A stretch of DNA of 64,000 nt, taken from NCBI RefSeq assembly GCF_015234135.1, contig NZ_JADGIK010000003.1, forward strand, positions 248,001 to 312,000, written 5' to 3'. Under the pieces are notes generated by a model. It was given only the letters and a program-made list of their open reading frames with translations. It searched no databases and was not told the origin of the DNA. The stretch is from Faecalibacter rhinopitheci (GTDB lineage: Bacteria; Bacteroidota; Bacteroidia; Flavobacteriales; Weeksellaceae). The first letter of the stretch is position 1. Every line of letters begins with the position of its first letter. Shown piece after piece: positions 35,136 through 44,194 of the stretch. The translations under genes were made by a program, and so were the position numbers.

Positions 35136-38100
35136 ATGCCGGAAACAATTAGATTAAGTAAAGTATTAAAGGAGTTAAACATATCTATAGATCGTGCTGT
35201 TGATTTTTTAGAAAATAAGGGTACTGCAGTAGACAAGAACCCTAACGCTAAAATTGATATGCCTACTTATGATATTTTAGTTAATGAGTTCCGTTCAGAT
35301 GCTAAACAAAAGCAAGCTTCCGGAGAAATAGTCATTAACAAATTATCAGGAATTAAAGCTGCTGAGAAAAAAGAAGCTGAAGCAAAAGCTGCTACAGCTA
35401 AACCAGTTGTGGAAAAACCCGAAGTTGTCACTACGACTAGAGTTGAGTTACAAGGTCCTAAAATATCAGGTAAGATAGATTTAGATACGTTGAAGCCAGC
35501 AAAGAAGGAAGAAAAAGTTGTTGAAAAACAAGAAGAAAAAGTAATCGAGGTAGAAGCTCCTAAAGTTCAACCTGTGAAGGAAGAACCTAAAAAAGAAGTT
35601 GAAGCTCCAGTGAAGGATGAACAATCTCATCCAAGAGTAATTGGTAAAATCGATCTAGATAAATTAAATAATACAGGTAAAACTAAGAAAGAGGAAGCTC
35701 CTAAACCCAAAAAAGAAAATGTGGTTAAAGAGCAGCCTGCTGCCAAAGCACCTAAGGCTGTAGTGACCAAAGATGAGCCGAAACAAGAAGCAGTGGTTAG
35801 TAAACCTGAAATAAAATCGGAAGCGAAGCCTGAAGTGAAGAAAGAAGAAAAAGAAGTAGCAGCAGCTCCTCAGAAAATTGAGACTGTTTATACAAAATTG
35901 GATGGACCAAATTTTACAGGTGCAAAAATCGATTTATCGAAATTTGCTAAAGCACCTAAAAAAGCGGACGACAAGAAAGGATCAAACAATCCAGCAGATA
36001 AGAAAAAACGTAAACGTATTCATAAAGGGGTAAAACCTGAAGACGTAAAACCAGGTGACAATAATTCGAATAACTCGAATAATAACCGTCCAACAGGAAC
36101 AGGTGGTCAAAACCGTCCAACAGGAACAGGTGGTCAAAACCGTCCAACAGGAACTGGAGGACAAAATCGTCCAGGAGGACAAGGTGGTCAAAACCGTCCA
36201 GGTGGACAAGGAGGACAAAACCGTCCAGGAGGTCCAGGTCAATATCGTCCAGGTGGACAAGGCGGTAATCGTTTTGGAAATAACAATAATCGTGGACCGA
36301 GAGTTCCTCAAGCTGAATTAAGCGACGATGACGTTAAGAAACAAATTAAAGATACTTTAGATAAATTAACTTCTAAAGGTCAAAATAAAAAATCTGCGAA
36401 ACACAGAAAAGACAAACGTAATGAGCGTAGATACCAAGCCGAAATGGAACAAGAGGCTATGGATCAAGACAAAACTTTACAAGTAACGGAATTCGTTACA
36501 GTAAATGAGTTAGCGTCATTAATGGATGTTTCTGTAACAGAAGTTATTTCAGCTTGTATGTCGTTAGGTATCATGGTAACAATGAACCAACGTTTAGAAG
36601 CAGATACAATTCAATTAGTAGCAGATGATTTTGGATATGAAGTACAATTCTCTTCAGCTGAAGATGAATCTACAGAAATTGAAGAAGTTGATAGCGAAGA
36701 AGATTTATTAGAAAGAGCTCCAATTGTAACAGTAATGGGACACGTGGATCACGGTAAAACTTCGTTATTAGATTATATCCGTAAAGCAAACGTAATTGCA
36801 GGTGAATCTGGAGGAATTACTCAACATATCGGTGCATACAATGTAACGTTAGCTAATGGTAAACGTGTAGCATTCTTAGATACTCCTGGTCACGAAGCCT
36901 TTACAGCAATGCGTGCTCGTGGTGCTCAGGTAACTGATATAGCTATTATCGTAATTGCAGCGGATGACCAAATCATGCCACAAACTCGTGAAGCAATTTC
37001 TCACGCACAAGCGGCTGATGTAAAAATGATCTTTGCAATTAATAAAATTGATAAGCCAGGTGCTAATCCAGAAAAAGTAAAAGAGCAATTAGCTCAAATG
37101 AATATCTTAGTTGAAGACTGGGGTGGTACTTATCAATCTCAAGAAATTGCAGCTAAATCTGGGTTAAATGTTGACTTATTATTAGAAAAAGTATTATTAG
37201 AAGCTGAAGTATTAGACTTAAAAGCTAATCCAAATCGTAAATCTGTAGGTACAGTTGTTGAAGCTGCTTTAGATAAAGGACGTGGATATGTTTCTACAGT
37301 TTTAGTTCAGAATGGTACTTTAGAAATTGGAGATTATATCTTAGCAGGATCTCACCATGGTAAAGTTCGTGCAATGTTAGACGAACGTGGTAAGCCAGTG
37401 AAGAAAGCAGGTCCATCTACTCCAGTTACAGTATTAGGTTTAGACGGTGCTCCAACAGCAGGGGATAAATTCAAAGTTTACGAAGACGAGCGTGAAGCAA
37501 AACAAATTGCATCTCGTAGAGAACAATTACAACGTGAGCAAACTATTCGTACGCAGAAACACATTACATTAGACGAGATTGGTCGTCGTTTAGCTTTAGG
37601 AGACTTCAAAGAGTTAAATATTATCTTAAAAGGAGATGTGGATGGTTCTGTAGAAGCTTTAACAGATTCATTACAAAAATTATCAACTGACGAAATCATC
37701 GTTAATATCTTACATAAAGGTGTTGGACAAATTACAGAATCTGACGTATTATTAGCTTCTGCTTCTGATGCGGTTATCTTAGGATTCAACGTTCGTCCTG
37801 GTACAAACGCTCGTGATTTAGCAGTAAAAGAAGAAATCGAAATCCGTGCTTACTCTATCATCTATGATGCAATTAATGACATCAAAGAAGCAATGGAAGG
37901 TATGTTATCTCCAGAGTTGAAAGAGCAAGTAACTGGTAACATTGAGATTCGTGAAACTTTCAAAGTATCTAAAGTTGGTACAATTGCAGGTTGTATGGTA
38001 ATCGATGGTAAAGTTTTCAGAACTTCTAAAATCCGTATTATCCGTGATGGTGTTGTTGTTCACGAAGGTGAATTAGCTTCATTAAAACGTTTCAAAGACG

Positions 38101-38222
38101 ATGTAAAAGAAGTTGCTAAAGGATATGAGTGTGGTTTAAATATTAAAAACTACAACGATATTCAAGTAAACGATATTATCGAAGCTTACGAAACTGTAGA
38201 GGTTAAAAAGAAATTAAAATAA
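35136..38222 (+). CDS. infB: Translation initiation factor IF-2
   Basis: 1028-residue GTPase that places initiator tRNA on the 30S subunit. The N-terminal IF2_N-type domain ([20 protein letters not shown]) is followed by a long low-complexity region rich in Lys, Glu, Ala and Pro, then a Gly/Arg/Pro/Gln repeat tract (nine-residue units), a second IF2_N ([17 protein letters not shown]), and the G domain with [30 protein letters not shown] and [14 protein letters not shown]-terminal domains II to IV are complete. Length is typical of Bacteroidota. Confidence 0.97.
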   Translation: MPETIRLSKVLKELNISIDRAVDFLENKGTAVDKNPNAKIDMPTYDILVNEFRSDAKQKQASGEIVINKLSGIKAAEKKEAEAKAATAKPVVEKPEVVTTTRVELQGPKISGKIDLDTLKPAKKEEKVVEKQEEKVIEVEAPKVQPVKEEPKKEVEAPVKDEQSHPRVIGKIDLDKLNNTGKTKKEEAPKPKKENVVKEQPAAKAPKAVVTKDEPKQEAVVSKPEIKSEAKPEVKKEEKEVAAAPQKIETVYTKLDGPNFTGAKIDLSKFAKAPKKADDKKGSNNPADKKKRKRIHKGVKPEDVKPGDNNSNNSNNNRPTGTGGQNRPTGTGGQNRPTGTGGQNRPGGQGGQNRPGGQGGQNRPGGPGQYRPGGQGGNRFGNNNNRGPRVPQAELSDDDVKKQIKDTLDKLTSKGQNKKSAKHRKDKRNERRYQAEMEQEAMDQDKTLQVTEFVTVNELASLMDVSVTEVISACMSLGIMVTMNQRLEADTIQLVADDFGYEVQFSSAEDESTEIEEVDSEEDLLERAPIVTVMGHVDHGKTSLLDYIRKANVIAGESGGITQHIGAYNVTLANGKRVAFLDTPGHEAFTAMRARGAQVTDIAIIVIAADDQIMPQTREAISHAQAADVKMIFAINKIDKPGANPEKVKEQLAQMNILVEDWGGTYQSQEIAAKSGLNVDLLLEKVLLEAEVLDLKANPNRKSVGTVVEAALDKGRGYVSTVLVQNGTLEIGDYILAGSHHGKVRAMLDERGKPVKKAGPSTPVTVLGLDGAPTAGDKFKVYEDEREAKQIASRREQLQREQTIRTQKHITLDEIGRRLALGDFKELNIILKGDVDGSVEALTDSLQKLSTDEIIVNILHKGVGQITESDVLLASASDAVILGFNVRPGTNARDLAVKEEIEIRAYSIIYDAINDIKEAMEGMLSPELKEQVTGNIEIRETFKVSKVGTIAGCMVIDGKVFRTSKIRIIRDGVVVHEGELASLKRFKDDVKEVAKGYECGLNIKNYNDIQVNDIIEAYETVEVKKKLK
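36084..36266 (+). repeat. In-frame tandem repeats inside infB
   Basis: A 27-base unit encoding NRPTGTGGQ is repeated three times nearly identically, then drifts into NRPGGQGGQ units and RPGG variants. The unit keeps the reading frame, so copy number can change without breaking IF-2. Confidence 0.85.
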
Positions 38223-38240
38223 TTTCAACATAATAATTTA

Positions 38241-38272
38241 AAAGGCGATTCATTTAGAATCGCCTTTTTTTA
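38241..38272 (+). terminator. Terminator of rimP-nusA-infB
   Basis: AAAGGCGATTC pairs with GAATCGCCTTT across ATTTA, followed by a T run. Confidence 0.87.
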
Positions 38273-38293
38273 TGTTTAAAAATTGGAATAGTT

Positions 38294-38301
38294 TACATTT
38301 G
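38294..38301 (+). promoter_or_regulatory. -7 box for ggt
   Basis: TACATTTG matches TAnnTTTG. Its last base is the first base of an in-frame GTG codon, which therefore is unlikely to be the translation start. Confidence 0.5.
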
Positions 38302-38318
38302 TGATAAATACACATGAA

Positions 38319-39986
38319 ATGAAAAGAGTAAACTTTCTACTATTATTTATTCTGACAGCAATCCAAAGTATTGCACAACAAAATTTTAAAAACGGAGTGG
38401 TGGTATCTGCTCACCCCGAAGCATCAAAGGTTGGTGTGGATATTCTTAAAAAAGGAGGAAATGCAATTGATGCTTCTGTTGCCGTACAATTTGCCTTAGC
38501 CGTAGTTTATCCTAATGCAGGAAACATTGGTGGAGGTGGATTTTTAGTCTATCGCGATGCGAAAGGAAATGTAGACGCATTAGATTATCGTGAAAAAGCA
38601 CCTTTAGCTGCCAAGGAAGATATGTATTGGGGATCAGATGGAAATGCTATTACTGAGCTTAGTTTATATGGTCAATTAGCAGCTGGAGTTCCAGGTACAG
38701 TAGATGGGATGGTAAAAGCCTATCAGAAATATGGGAAATTAAGTTGGAATGAATTAATTCAACCAGCAATTGATTTAGCTGAAAAAGGTTTTCCAATTAC
38801 CCAAATGCAAGCGGATGAATTGAATGAGAAATTTTCAGAATTTAAAAAGTATAATCAATCTAAGAACCCTTTTACAACTAAAAATATTTGGGTAAATGGC
38901 GATTTGTTTGTTCAAAAAGATTTAGCCAATACCCTAAAATTAGTTCAACAAAAAGGACGAAAAGGTTTTTATGAAGGAAAAGTAGCAGATTTGATTGTGA
39001 AAGAAATGAAACGAGGTAATGGTATTATTTCTAAAAAAGATTTAAAAGAATATCAATCAGCGTGGAGAACGCCAGTTTCAGGAACATACAAAGGATTTAA
39101 AGTGATTTCAATGCCACCACCATCAAGTGGAGGAATTGCGTTAGTTTCATTATTTCAATCGGTAGAAAAATATCCATTAAAAGAATGGGGATTTCAATCA
39201 GAGAAGTCTATTCAGGTGATGGTAGAAGCAGAGCGTCGTGTTTATGCCGATCGTGCCGAGCATCTAGGTGATCCTGATTTTATCAAAGTGCCTCAAACGC
39301 AATTATTGAATAAAGCCTATAATGTAAATCGAATGAATGATTTCTCATTTGATCGTGCATCTAAAAGTTCCGAAATTAAAGCTGGTGAAATGATTGGAAA
39401 AGAATCAATGGAAACTACGCATTATTCAATTGTGGATAAAGAAGGAAATGCTGTTTCAGTGACAACCACATTGAACGGTTCTTATGGATCATTGGTTGTA
39501 GTTGATGGTGCTGGATTCTTATTGAATAACGAAATGGATGATTTCTCTGTAAAACCAGGAACGCCAAATTTATATGGATTAGTAGGAGGAAAAGCGAATG
39601 CGATTGCACCTTCTAAACGTATGTTAAGTTCAATGTCGCCATCAATTTTAGAAAAAGATGGAGAATTATACATGGTAGTCGGGACGCCTGGAGGTTCAAC
39701 GATTATTACATCTGTTTTTCAAACTATCTTAAATGTGATAGAATTTGGAATGACCATGCAAGAAGCAGTTGCTGCACCAAGATTCCATCACCAATGGTTA
39801 CCAGATCGCATCGATATCGAACCAAATGCTATTTCTACTGATGTTAGAACTTCTTTGATAAATAAAGGATATGAATTGAAAGAGCGTAAACCTTATGGTC
39901 GTGTAGAAGGAATTTTAGTTAATGCTGATGGAACATATCAATCTGGAGCTGATCCACGTGGAGATGACAAAGCTGAAGGATATTAA
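38319..39986 (+). CDS. ggt: Gamma-glutamyltransferase
   Basis: About 555-residue exported N-terminal nucleophile hydrolase that cleaves glutathione and other gamma-glutamyl compounds. Signal peptide MKRVNFLLLFILTAIQSIA, then VVSAHPEASKVGVDILKKGGNAIDA and NIGGGGFLVYRD. The precursor self-cleaves before the catalytic Thr in METTHYSIVDKEGNAVSVT; the small subunit continues with GAGFLLNNEMDDF, SSMSPSIL and VVGTPGGSTIITSV. The ATG at 38319 directly precedes the signal peptide, while an upstream GTG lies in the promoter box. Monocistronic, convergent with the dioxygenase gene. Confidence 0.94.
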   Translation: MKRVNFLLLFILTAIQSIAQQNFKNGVVVSAHPEASKVGVDILKKGGNAIDASVAVQFALAVVYPNAGNIGGGGFLVYRDAKGNVDALDYREKAPLAAKEDMYWGSDGNAITELSLYGQLAAGVPGTVDGMVKAYQKYGKLSWNELIQPAIDLAEKGFPITQMQADELNEKFSEFKKYNQSKNPFTTKNIWVNGDLFVQKDLANTLKLVQQKGRKGFYEGKVADLIVKEMKRGNGIISKKDLKEYQSAWRTPVSGTYKGFKVISMPPPSSGGIALVSLFQSVEKYPLKEWGFQSEKSIQVMVEAERRVYADRAEHLGDPDFIKVPQTQLLNKAYNVNRMNDFSFDRASKSSEIKAGEMIGKESMETTHYSIVDKEGNAVSVTTTLNGSYGSLVVVDGAGFLLNNEMDDFSVKPGTPNLYGLVGGKANAIAPSKRMLSSMSPSILEKDGELYMVVGTPGGSTIITSVFQTILNVIEFGMTMQEAVAAPRFHHQWLPDRIDIEPNAISTDVRTSLINKGYELKERKPYGRVEGILVNADGTYQSGADPRGDDKAEGY

Positions 39987-40033
39987 CTTGTTTATAAGGT
40001 AATATATACTTTAAAATTTAAAAAATAATTTAA

Positions 40034-40065
40034 AAAAGTCGAATAGCTTTAGCTATTCGACTTTT
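40034..40065. terminator. Bidirectional terminator between ggt and the dioxygenase gene
   Basis: AAAAGTCGAATAGCT pairs perfectly with AGCTATTCGACTTTT around TT. Confidence 0.82.
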
Positions 40066-40095
40066 AAGTTAACATCAATTAATGGATTAAAAGAA

Positions 40096-40986
40096 TCATA
40101 TATTTTTTCCGATATAGACCGATGTCATCGATAATGAACCAGCAACTGGCTCGTCGTTGAAAAATGCGATTTCGTCTTTGTTTCCTTGTAAAGCTAAGGC
40201 GTATAATAAAGGCAAATAATGTTCAGGTGTTGGAATAGCCAATTGAAATGCTTGTCCTTGCTCGAATGGATTCATCAACAATTGATGATTACGTTCCATA
40301 ATCGCAGTTTTAACCACATTGTTTGCTTCAAGCGCCCAATCAAATCCAAAGGTATCATTGATGCGATTCCAAGCGACAGCACGTAGGTTATGCACAATAT
40401 TTCCACTTCCAATAATTAAAACTCCTTTTTTACGTAAAGTCTTTAATTCTTCTGCCAATTGATAATGCTGTTCTGGAGTTTTTCTGTAATCCAAACTAAA
40501 TTCCACAATCGGAATATTCGCATCAGGATACATATGTTTTATCACCGTCCAAGCACCGTGATCCAATCCCCATTCGACATCCAATCCCACTTCTGTCGAT
40601 TGAACTAAATTTTTGATTTCTTGTGCCAAAGCAGGATTTCCAGCTGCTGGGTATTGTACATCAAATAAGGCTTGTGGAAATCCTCCAAAATCGTGAATGG
40701 TTGGAGGAGTTGTCATTGCAGTCACAAAAGTACCTCTCGTTTCCCAATGGGCCGAAACACAAAGAATGGCTTTTGGTGTAGGAATTTTTTGAACAATATC
40801 ACGGAAACCTTTTACGAATTGATTTTCTTCAATCGCAATCATTGGACTTCCGTGTCCTAAAAATAACACAGGCATTTCTTCCGATTCGCCTAACGTATCG
40901 GTAAATTTTCCTAATTCTTGAAGGCTCATCGCACTTCCTACTAATGGGGCTACTGCTAACAATTTTAAAAAGTTTTTTCTATCCAC
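40096..40986 (-). CDS. ygiD: LigB-type extradiol dioxygenase, YgiD (4,5-DOPA dioxygenase) family
   Basis: 296 residues. After an N-terminal stretch MDRKNFLKLLAVAPLVGSAMS, which looks like a weak signal or anchor, comes the family core MPVLFLGHGSPMIAIEEN, CVSAHWETRGTFVT, HDFGGFPQALFDVQYPAAG, GLDHGAWTVIKHMYP and VLIIGSGNIVHNLR. The conserved His residues in these motifs bind the metal. YgiD opens the ring of DOPA in E. coli; the natural substrate here is unknown. The N-terminal extension is absent from E. coli YgiD and suggests envelope location, which is an inference. Confidence 0.88.
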   Translation of the reverse strand: MDRKNFLKLLAVAPLVGSAMSLQELGKFTDTLGESEEMPVLFLGHGSPMIAIEENQFVKGFRDIVQKIPTPKAILCVSAHWETRGTFVTAMTTPPTIHDFGGFPQALFDVQYPAAGNPALAQEIKNLVQSTEVGLDVEWGLDHGAWTVIKHMYPDANIPIVEFSLDYRKTPEQHYQLAEELKTLRKKGVLIIGSGNIVHNLRAVAWNRINDTFGFDWALEANNVVKTAIMERNHQLLMNPFEQGQAFQLAIPTPEHYLPLLYALALQGNKDEIAFFNDEPVAGSLSMTSVYIGKNI

Positions 40987-41054
40987 ATTTCAAAAGTACA
41001 ACAACATGGGATGGATTGCATTGATATACGTTAAGAAACAAAAATAAGGCACAT

Positions 41055-41080
41055 AAAAAAAGCAATCCTAGTATTGCTTT
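41055..41080 (-). terminator. Terminator of metNIQ
   Basis: AAAGCAAT pairs with ATTGCTTT around a 6-base loop; on the minus strand a run of T follows. It lies 15 bases after the metQ stop. Confidence 0.7.
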
Positions 41081-41094
41081 CAATAGTATATGAA

Positions 41095-41907
41095 TTACCA
41101 TCCTTTGATGGCTCCATCTTTAAAAATTTCTTTTGCTTTTTGTTCAACTGCATCAGATTGGTACGCTTGTAAGAATTGTTTGATGCGAGGATCGTTTTTA
41201 TTTTCTTCTTTCGAAACCACTAAATTCATATAAGGCGATTCTTTATCTTCTGTAAATATCCCATCTTTTGTCGCATCTAACCCAGCTTGACCTGCAAAGT
41301 TATTATTGATTACAGCGATGACAACTTTTTCATCGTCCAAAACACGTGTTAATTGTGGTGCCTCTAATTCAATAATTTCTAATTTCTTTGGATTGGCAAC
41401 GATATCCGTTAATTTAGGGAATAAGCCAACTCCTTCTTTTAACTGAATTAAACCTAATTTGTTTAATAAAATTAATGAACGTCCACCGTTTGGCGCATCA
41501 TTCGGTATAGCAATCGTACTTCCATCCTTTAATTCATTTAACGATTTAATTTTCTTTGAATAGCCTACGATGGGATAAACAAAAGTATTTCCAATAGCTG
41601 CGAATTTATAACCACGTTGTTCAGATTGTGAATCGATAAATGGTTGCGTTTGGTATGCATTTGCATCAATATCTCCATTATTAAGCGCTTCGTTTGGTAC
41701 AATATAATCATTGAATGAAACCAATTCAACATCCAAATTATACTTTTCTTTCGCTACTTTTTGTGCAGTTTCCGCTAAGGCATATTCAGGTCCAGACATT
41801 ACACCAACTTTAAGCGCTCCTGTTCCATCATTCTTTTTTTCACCACAAGCAAAAATCGTTAAAAACGAAATTCCTGCTAAAACTGATTTTATGATTGACT
41901 TTTTCAT
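41095..41907 (-). CDS. metQ: Methionine-binding lipoprotein MetQ
   Basis: 270-residue substrate-binding lipoprotein of the MetNIQ importer. Signal KSVLAGISFLTIFAC supplies the lipid Cys at about residue 21. The NlpA-family body shows LKVGVMSGPEYALAETA, NDYIVPNEALNNGDIDANAYQTQPF, IAIPNDAPNGGRSLILL and VIAVINNNFAGQAGLD, which define the methionine-binding group. It is the third gene after metN and metI, 11 bases after metI. Confidence 0.94.
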   Translation of the reverse strand: MKKSIIKSVLAGISFLTIFACGEKKNDGTGALKVGVMSGPEYALAETAQKVAKEKYNLDVELVSFNDYIVPNEALNNGDIDANAYQTQPFIDSQSEQRGYKFAAIGNTFVYPIVGYSKKIKSLNELKDGSTIAIPNDAPNGGRSLILLNKLGLIQLKEGVGLFPKLTDIVANPKKLEIIELEAPQLTRVLDDEKVVIAVINNNFAGQAGLDATKDGIFTEDKESPYMNLVVSKEENKNDPRIKQFLQAYQSDAVEQKAKEIFKDGAIKGW

Positions 41908-41918
41908 TCGATATATTT

Positions 41919-42572
41919 TTATTTATGATTGAATTTTTTTGATAAGAAATCACCTGCAAATTGGATAATGAAAACGATGATGATTAATAAGATTAAGACA
42001 ACGTTCATAACTAAAGTATCATAACCCACATAACCGTATTGATAACCGATTTGTCCTAAACCTCCAGCACCAACTGCACCGCCCATGGCTGAATAACCCA
42101 CCAAAGTAATTAAAGTAATGGTTGCGGCATTGATTAAAGAGGGTAAAGCTTCAGGTAATAATACTTTCATAATAATTTGCATGGGTTTTGCTCCCATTGC
42201 GCGAGCGGCTTCAATTAATCCTTCAGGAATTTCCAATAAACTATTTTCTACCAATCGAGCGATAAATGGAGCTGCTCCGACACTTAATGGCACTAACGCA
42301 GCTGCCATTCCGATGGATGAACCGACAATAGCGCGTGTAAATGGAATCATCCAAACAATTAAGATAATAAACGGAATCGAACGGAAAACATTCACGAAAA
42401 ATGATAAGGCTTGATTCACGATTTTATTTTCTAAGAATTGTCCTTTACGTGTTAAAAACAAAATAATTCCTAAAGGTAAACCGATTACGAAACCGAAAAA
42501 TCCAGCGACAAACGTCATTACAATCGTTTCCCACGTTCCTTTCACTAAAAGATTAATGATTGATTCTGACAT
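41919..42572 (-). CDS. metI: Methionine ABC transporter permease MetI
   Basis: 217-residue inner-membrane permease with five helices. It begins with GTWETIVMTFVAGFFGFVIG and contains the binding-protein-dependent transport signature EAARAMGAKPMQIIMKVLLPEALP that contacts MetN, and ends with FAGDFLSKKFNHK. The start overlaps the end of metN by 20 bases. Confidence 0.94.
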   Translation of the reverse strand: MSESIINLLVKGTWETIVMTFVAGFFGFVIGLPLGIILFLTRKGQFLENKIVNQALSFFVNVFRSIPFIILIVWMIPFTRAIVGSSIGMAAALVPLSVGAAPFIARLVENSLLEIPEGLIEAARAMGAKPMQIIMKVLLPEALPSLINAATITLITLVGYSAMGGAVGAGGLGQIGYQYGYVGYDTLVMNVVLILLIIIVFIIQFAGDFLSKKFNHK

Positions 42573-43596
42573 AGCCTATTTTTTCGATGTTAAACTGATT
42601 GGAGATGAAATAATTTTCGATGTTCGTTTCTTGGTTAAAGAGCTGATCAATTTTTATAAATAATGTTCCATAATTGATACTTCCGGCATATTCGATACGT
42701 GAAGTGATCACTTCTGGCGTGAACTCAAACTGATTTTTAATTTCAGCAATAGCCGCGTTATAATGTGGTTGATTGCTAAAACTAATTTTATAAATCACAG
42801 CTGAATCGGATGTGGTATCACTTTCAAGTTTTGATTTAAAAACAGAAGGCAATTCTATATCCAACGATTTTTTGATGAAATCGTTGGTGATTTGTTCTTT
42901 TGGATTGGTGAAAATTGTTTCAACTGAACCATGTTCAACTACTTTTCCATTCTTCATTACCGCCACCTCATCACAAATGGCATTGATCACCTCCATTTCG
43001 TGGGTAATTAACACAATCGTAATATTTAAACGTTGATTGATTTCTTTCAATAAGTTTAAAATCGATTTTGTTGTGGATGGATCTAAAGCACTTGTCGCTT
43101 CGTCACATAATAAAACGGTCGGATTGCTTGCTAAAGCTCTAGCAATTGCAACGCGTTGTTTTTGGCCACCAGATAAATTTGCAGGATATTCGTTGGCTTT
43201 ATCTAAAATTCCAACCAAATCCAATAACTCATTTACTTTCGATTGAATTTCACTTTTCGAAGTACCTGTTAATTCCAACGGAAAAGCCACATTTTGAAAA
43301 ATGGTACGAGAGGATAATAAATTGAAATGCTGAAAAATCATTCCGATCTTTCTTCTTTCTAACGTTAATTTGGCTTGAGGCAAAGAAGTTAAATTAACTC
43401 CATTGATCCAAACTTCACCCGAATCAGGCATTTCTAAAAGATTGATGCAACGAATCAAAGTACTTTTACCCGCACCAGATTGTCCAATGACACCAAAAAT
43501 TTTTCCTTCATTAATTGTTAAAGAAACGTCATCCAATGCAGTAATTTCTTGTGACGATGTTTTAAATTTTTTATATATATTTTTTAATAGAATCAT
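42553..43596 (-). CDS. metN: Methionine ABC transporter ATP-binding protein MetN
   Basis: About 347 residues. The ATPase has Walker A GQSGAGKST, Q-loop FQHFNLL, signature LSGGQKQR, Walker B VLLCDEATSALDP and ITHEMEV. The C-terminal NIL domain (residues about 270-345, YKISFSNQPHYNAAIAEI) binds methionine and inhibits transport in E. coli MetN. The ATG at 43596 gives MILLKNIYKKF, the usual start; an upstream TTG adds eight residues of no known use. First gene of metNIQ, with a structured leader upstream. Confidence 0.94.
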   Translation of the reverse strand: MILLKNIYKKFKTSSQEITALDDVSLTINEGKIFGVIGQSGAGKSTLIRCINLLEMPDSGEVWINGVNLTSLPQAKLTLERRKIGMIFQHFNLLSSRTIFQNVAFPLELTGTSKSEIQSKVNELLDLVGILDKANEYPANLSGGQKQRVAIARALASNPTVLLCDEATSALDPSTTKSILNLLKEINQRLNITIVLITHEMEVINAICDEVAVMKNGKVVEHGSVETIFTNPKEQITNDFIKKSLDIELPSVFKSKLESDTTSDSAVIYKISFSNQPHYNAAIAEIKNQFEFTPEVITSRIEYAGSINYGTLFIKIDQLFNQETNIENYFISNQFNIEKIGYVRINH

Positions 43597-44194
43597 TATT
43601 GTTTTATGAAAACCTCTCAAAATATTGGTTAATGAAAGGTTATATTATAGGCTATAATTTTAGAAATATTTCCATCTTGTTAATTGATGAAGCGATGAGA
43701 TGGCACTAAAATTTCTTGGTTTATTTTTATATTTTTCTCATTAAATTCCCACCAAATTTATAGACTTATATTTTATTTATCAAAAAAATATCAACTTATG
43801 AAGCTATAATTATATTTTATAAATAATAATTTTCTGTTTAAATTGATTTAAAAGAATATTATTCTTTTTTATGAAAAAATACACTAACTCTGTTATTAGG
43901 TACTGTTAATATTCTTAATTAAGTTTTTTTCTATTGTTAAACAATAATTACCAAGCGGTTTTTAATTATTGTTCTATTTCATTCTTTTAATACGTTGTAA
44001 AATAAATCATATATAGTTAGTTTTGAAAAGGTTAAATATTTATATTACAATTAATTATGTTTTTGTTTTTCAGAATATTATTTCAGAATATTATTTCATG
44101 AGATTAATACTATTGAATTTCATGCATTTTATAATACATATCTTATAGGAGTATTGCTATTATCATTTTCTTTGAAAAAATTAAACATGAAAAA
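43597..44194. other. 598-base AT-rich intergenic region
   Basis: No gene is seen. It holds, from left to right, the metN leader with a two-part stem (43656-43713, minus strand), an 11-bp perfect hairpin (43940-43950 with 43963-43973) with a GC-richer loop, and a 13-base perfect tandem duplication TTTCAGAATATTA at 44068-44093. No clear TAnnTTTG promoter for the gene at 44195 was found. Confidence 0.6.
43656..43713 (-). promoter_or_regulatory. Structured element in the metN leader (possible cis-regulatory RNA)
   Basis: Outer arms AATTTTAG and CTAAAATT (43656-43663, 43706-43713) enclose inner arms CCATCT and AGATGG (43672-43677, 43698-43703). On the metN strand this folds into an interrupted hairpin 60 bases before the start codon. 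It does not show the S-box SAM-I core, so no riboswitch class is assigned. Confidence 0.3.

Noticed and set aside
36084-36266. Regularly repeated units resembling a CRISPR array
   Set aside because: Units are contiguous, with no unique spacers, and encode Gly-rich repeats in the infB frame.
35982-36311. Open frames on both strands across the infB repeat tract, one rich in Trp, Thr and Ser on the minus strand
   Set aside because: They are shadows of the 27-base in-frame repeats of infB, with no start context or promoter of their own.
38301-38318. GTG upstream start for ggt
   Set aside because: The GTG begins on the last base of the TACATTTG promoter box, so it would not be transcribed; the ATG at 38319 precedes the signal peptide.
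41021-41034. FNR-type site upstream of the LigB-type dioxygenase gene
   Set aside because: TTGATATACGTTAA has only the left half intact, with two mismatches in the right half.
43656-43713. SAM-I (S-box) riboswitch ahead of metN
   Set aside because: The leader has paired arms but none of the conserved S-box core segments were found on either strand.
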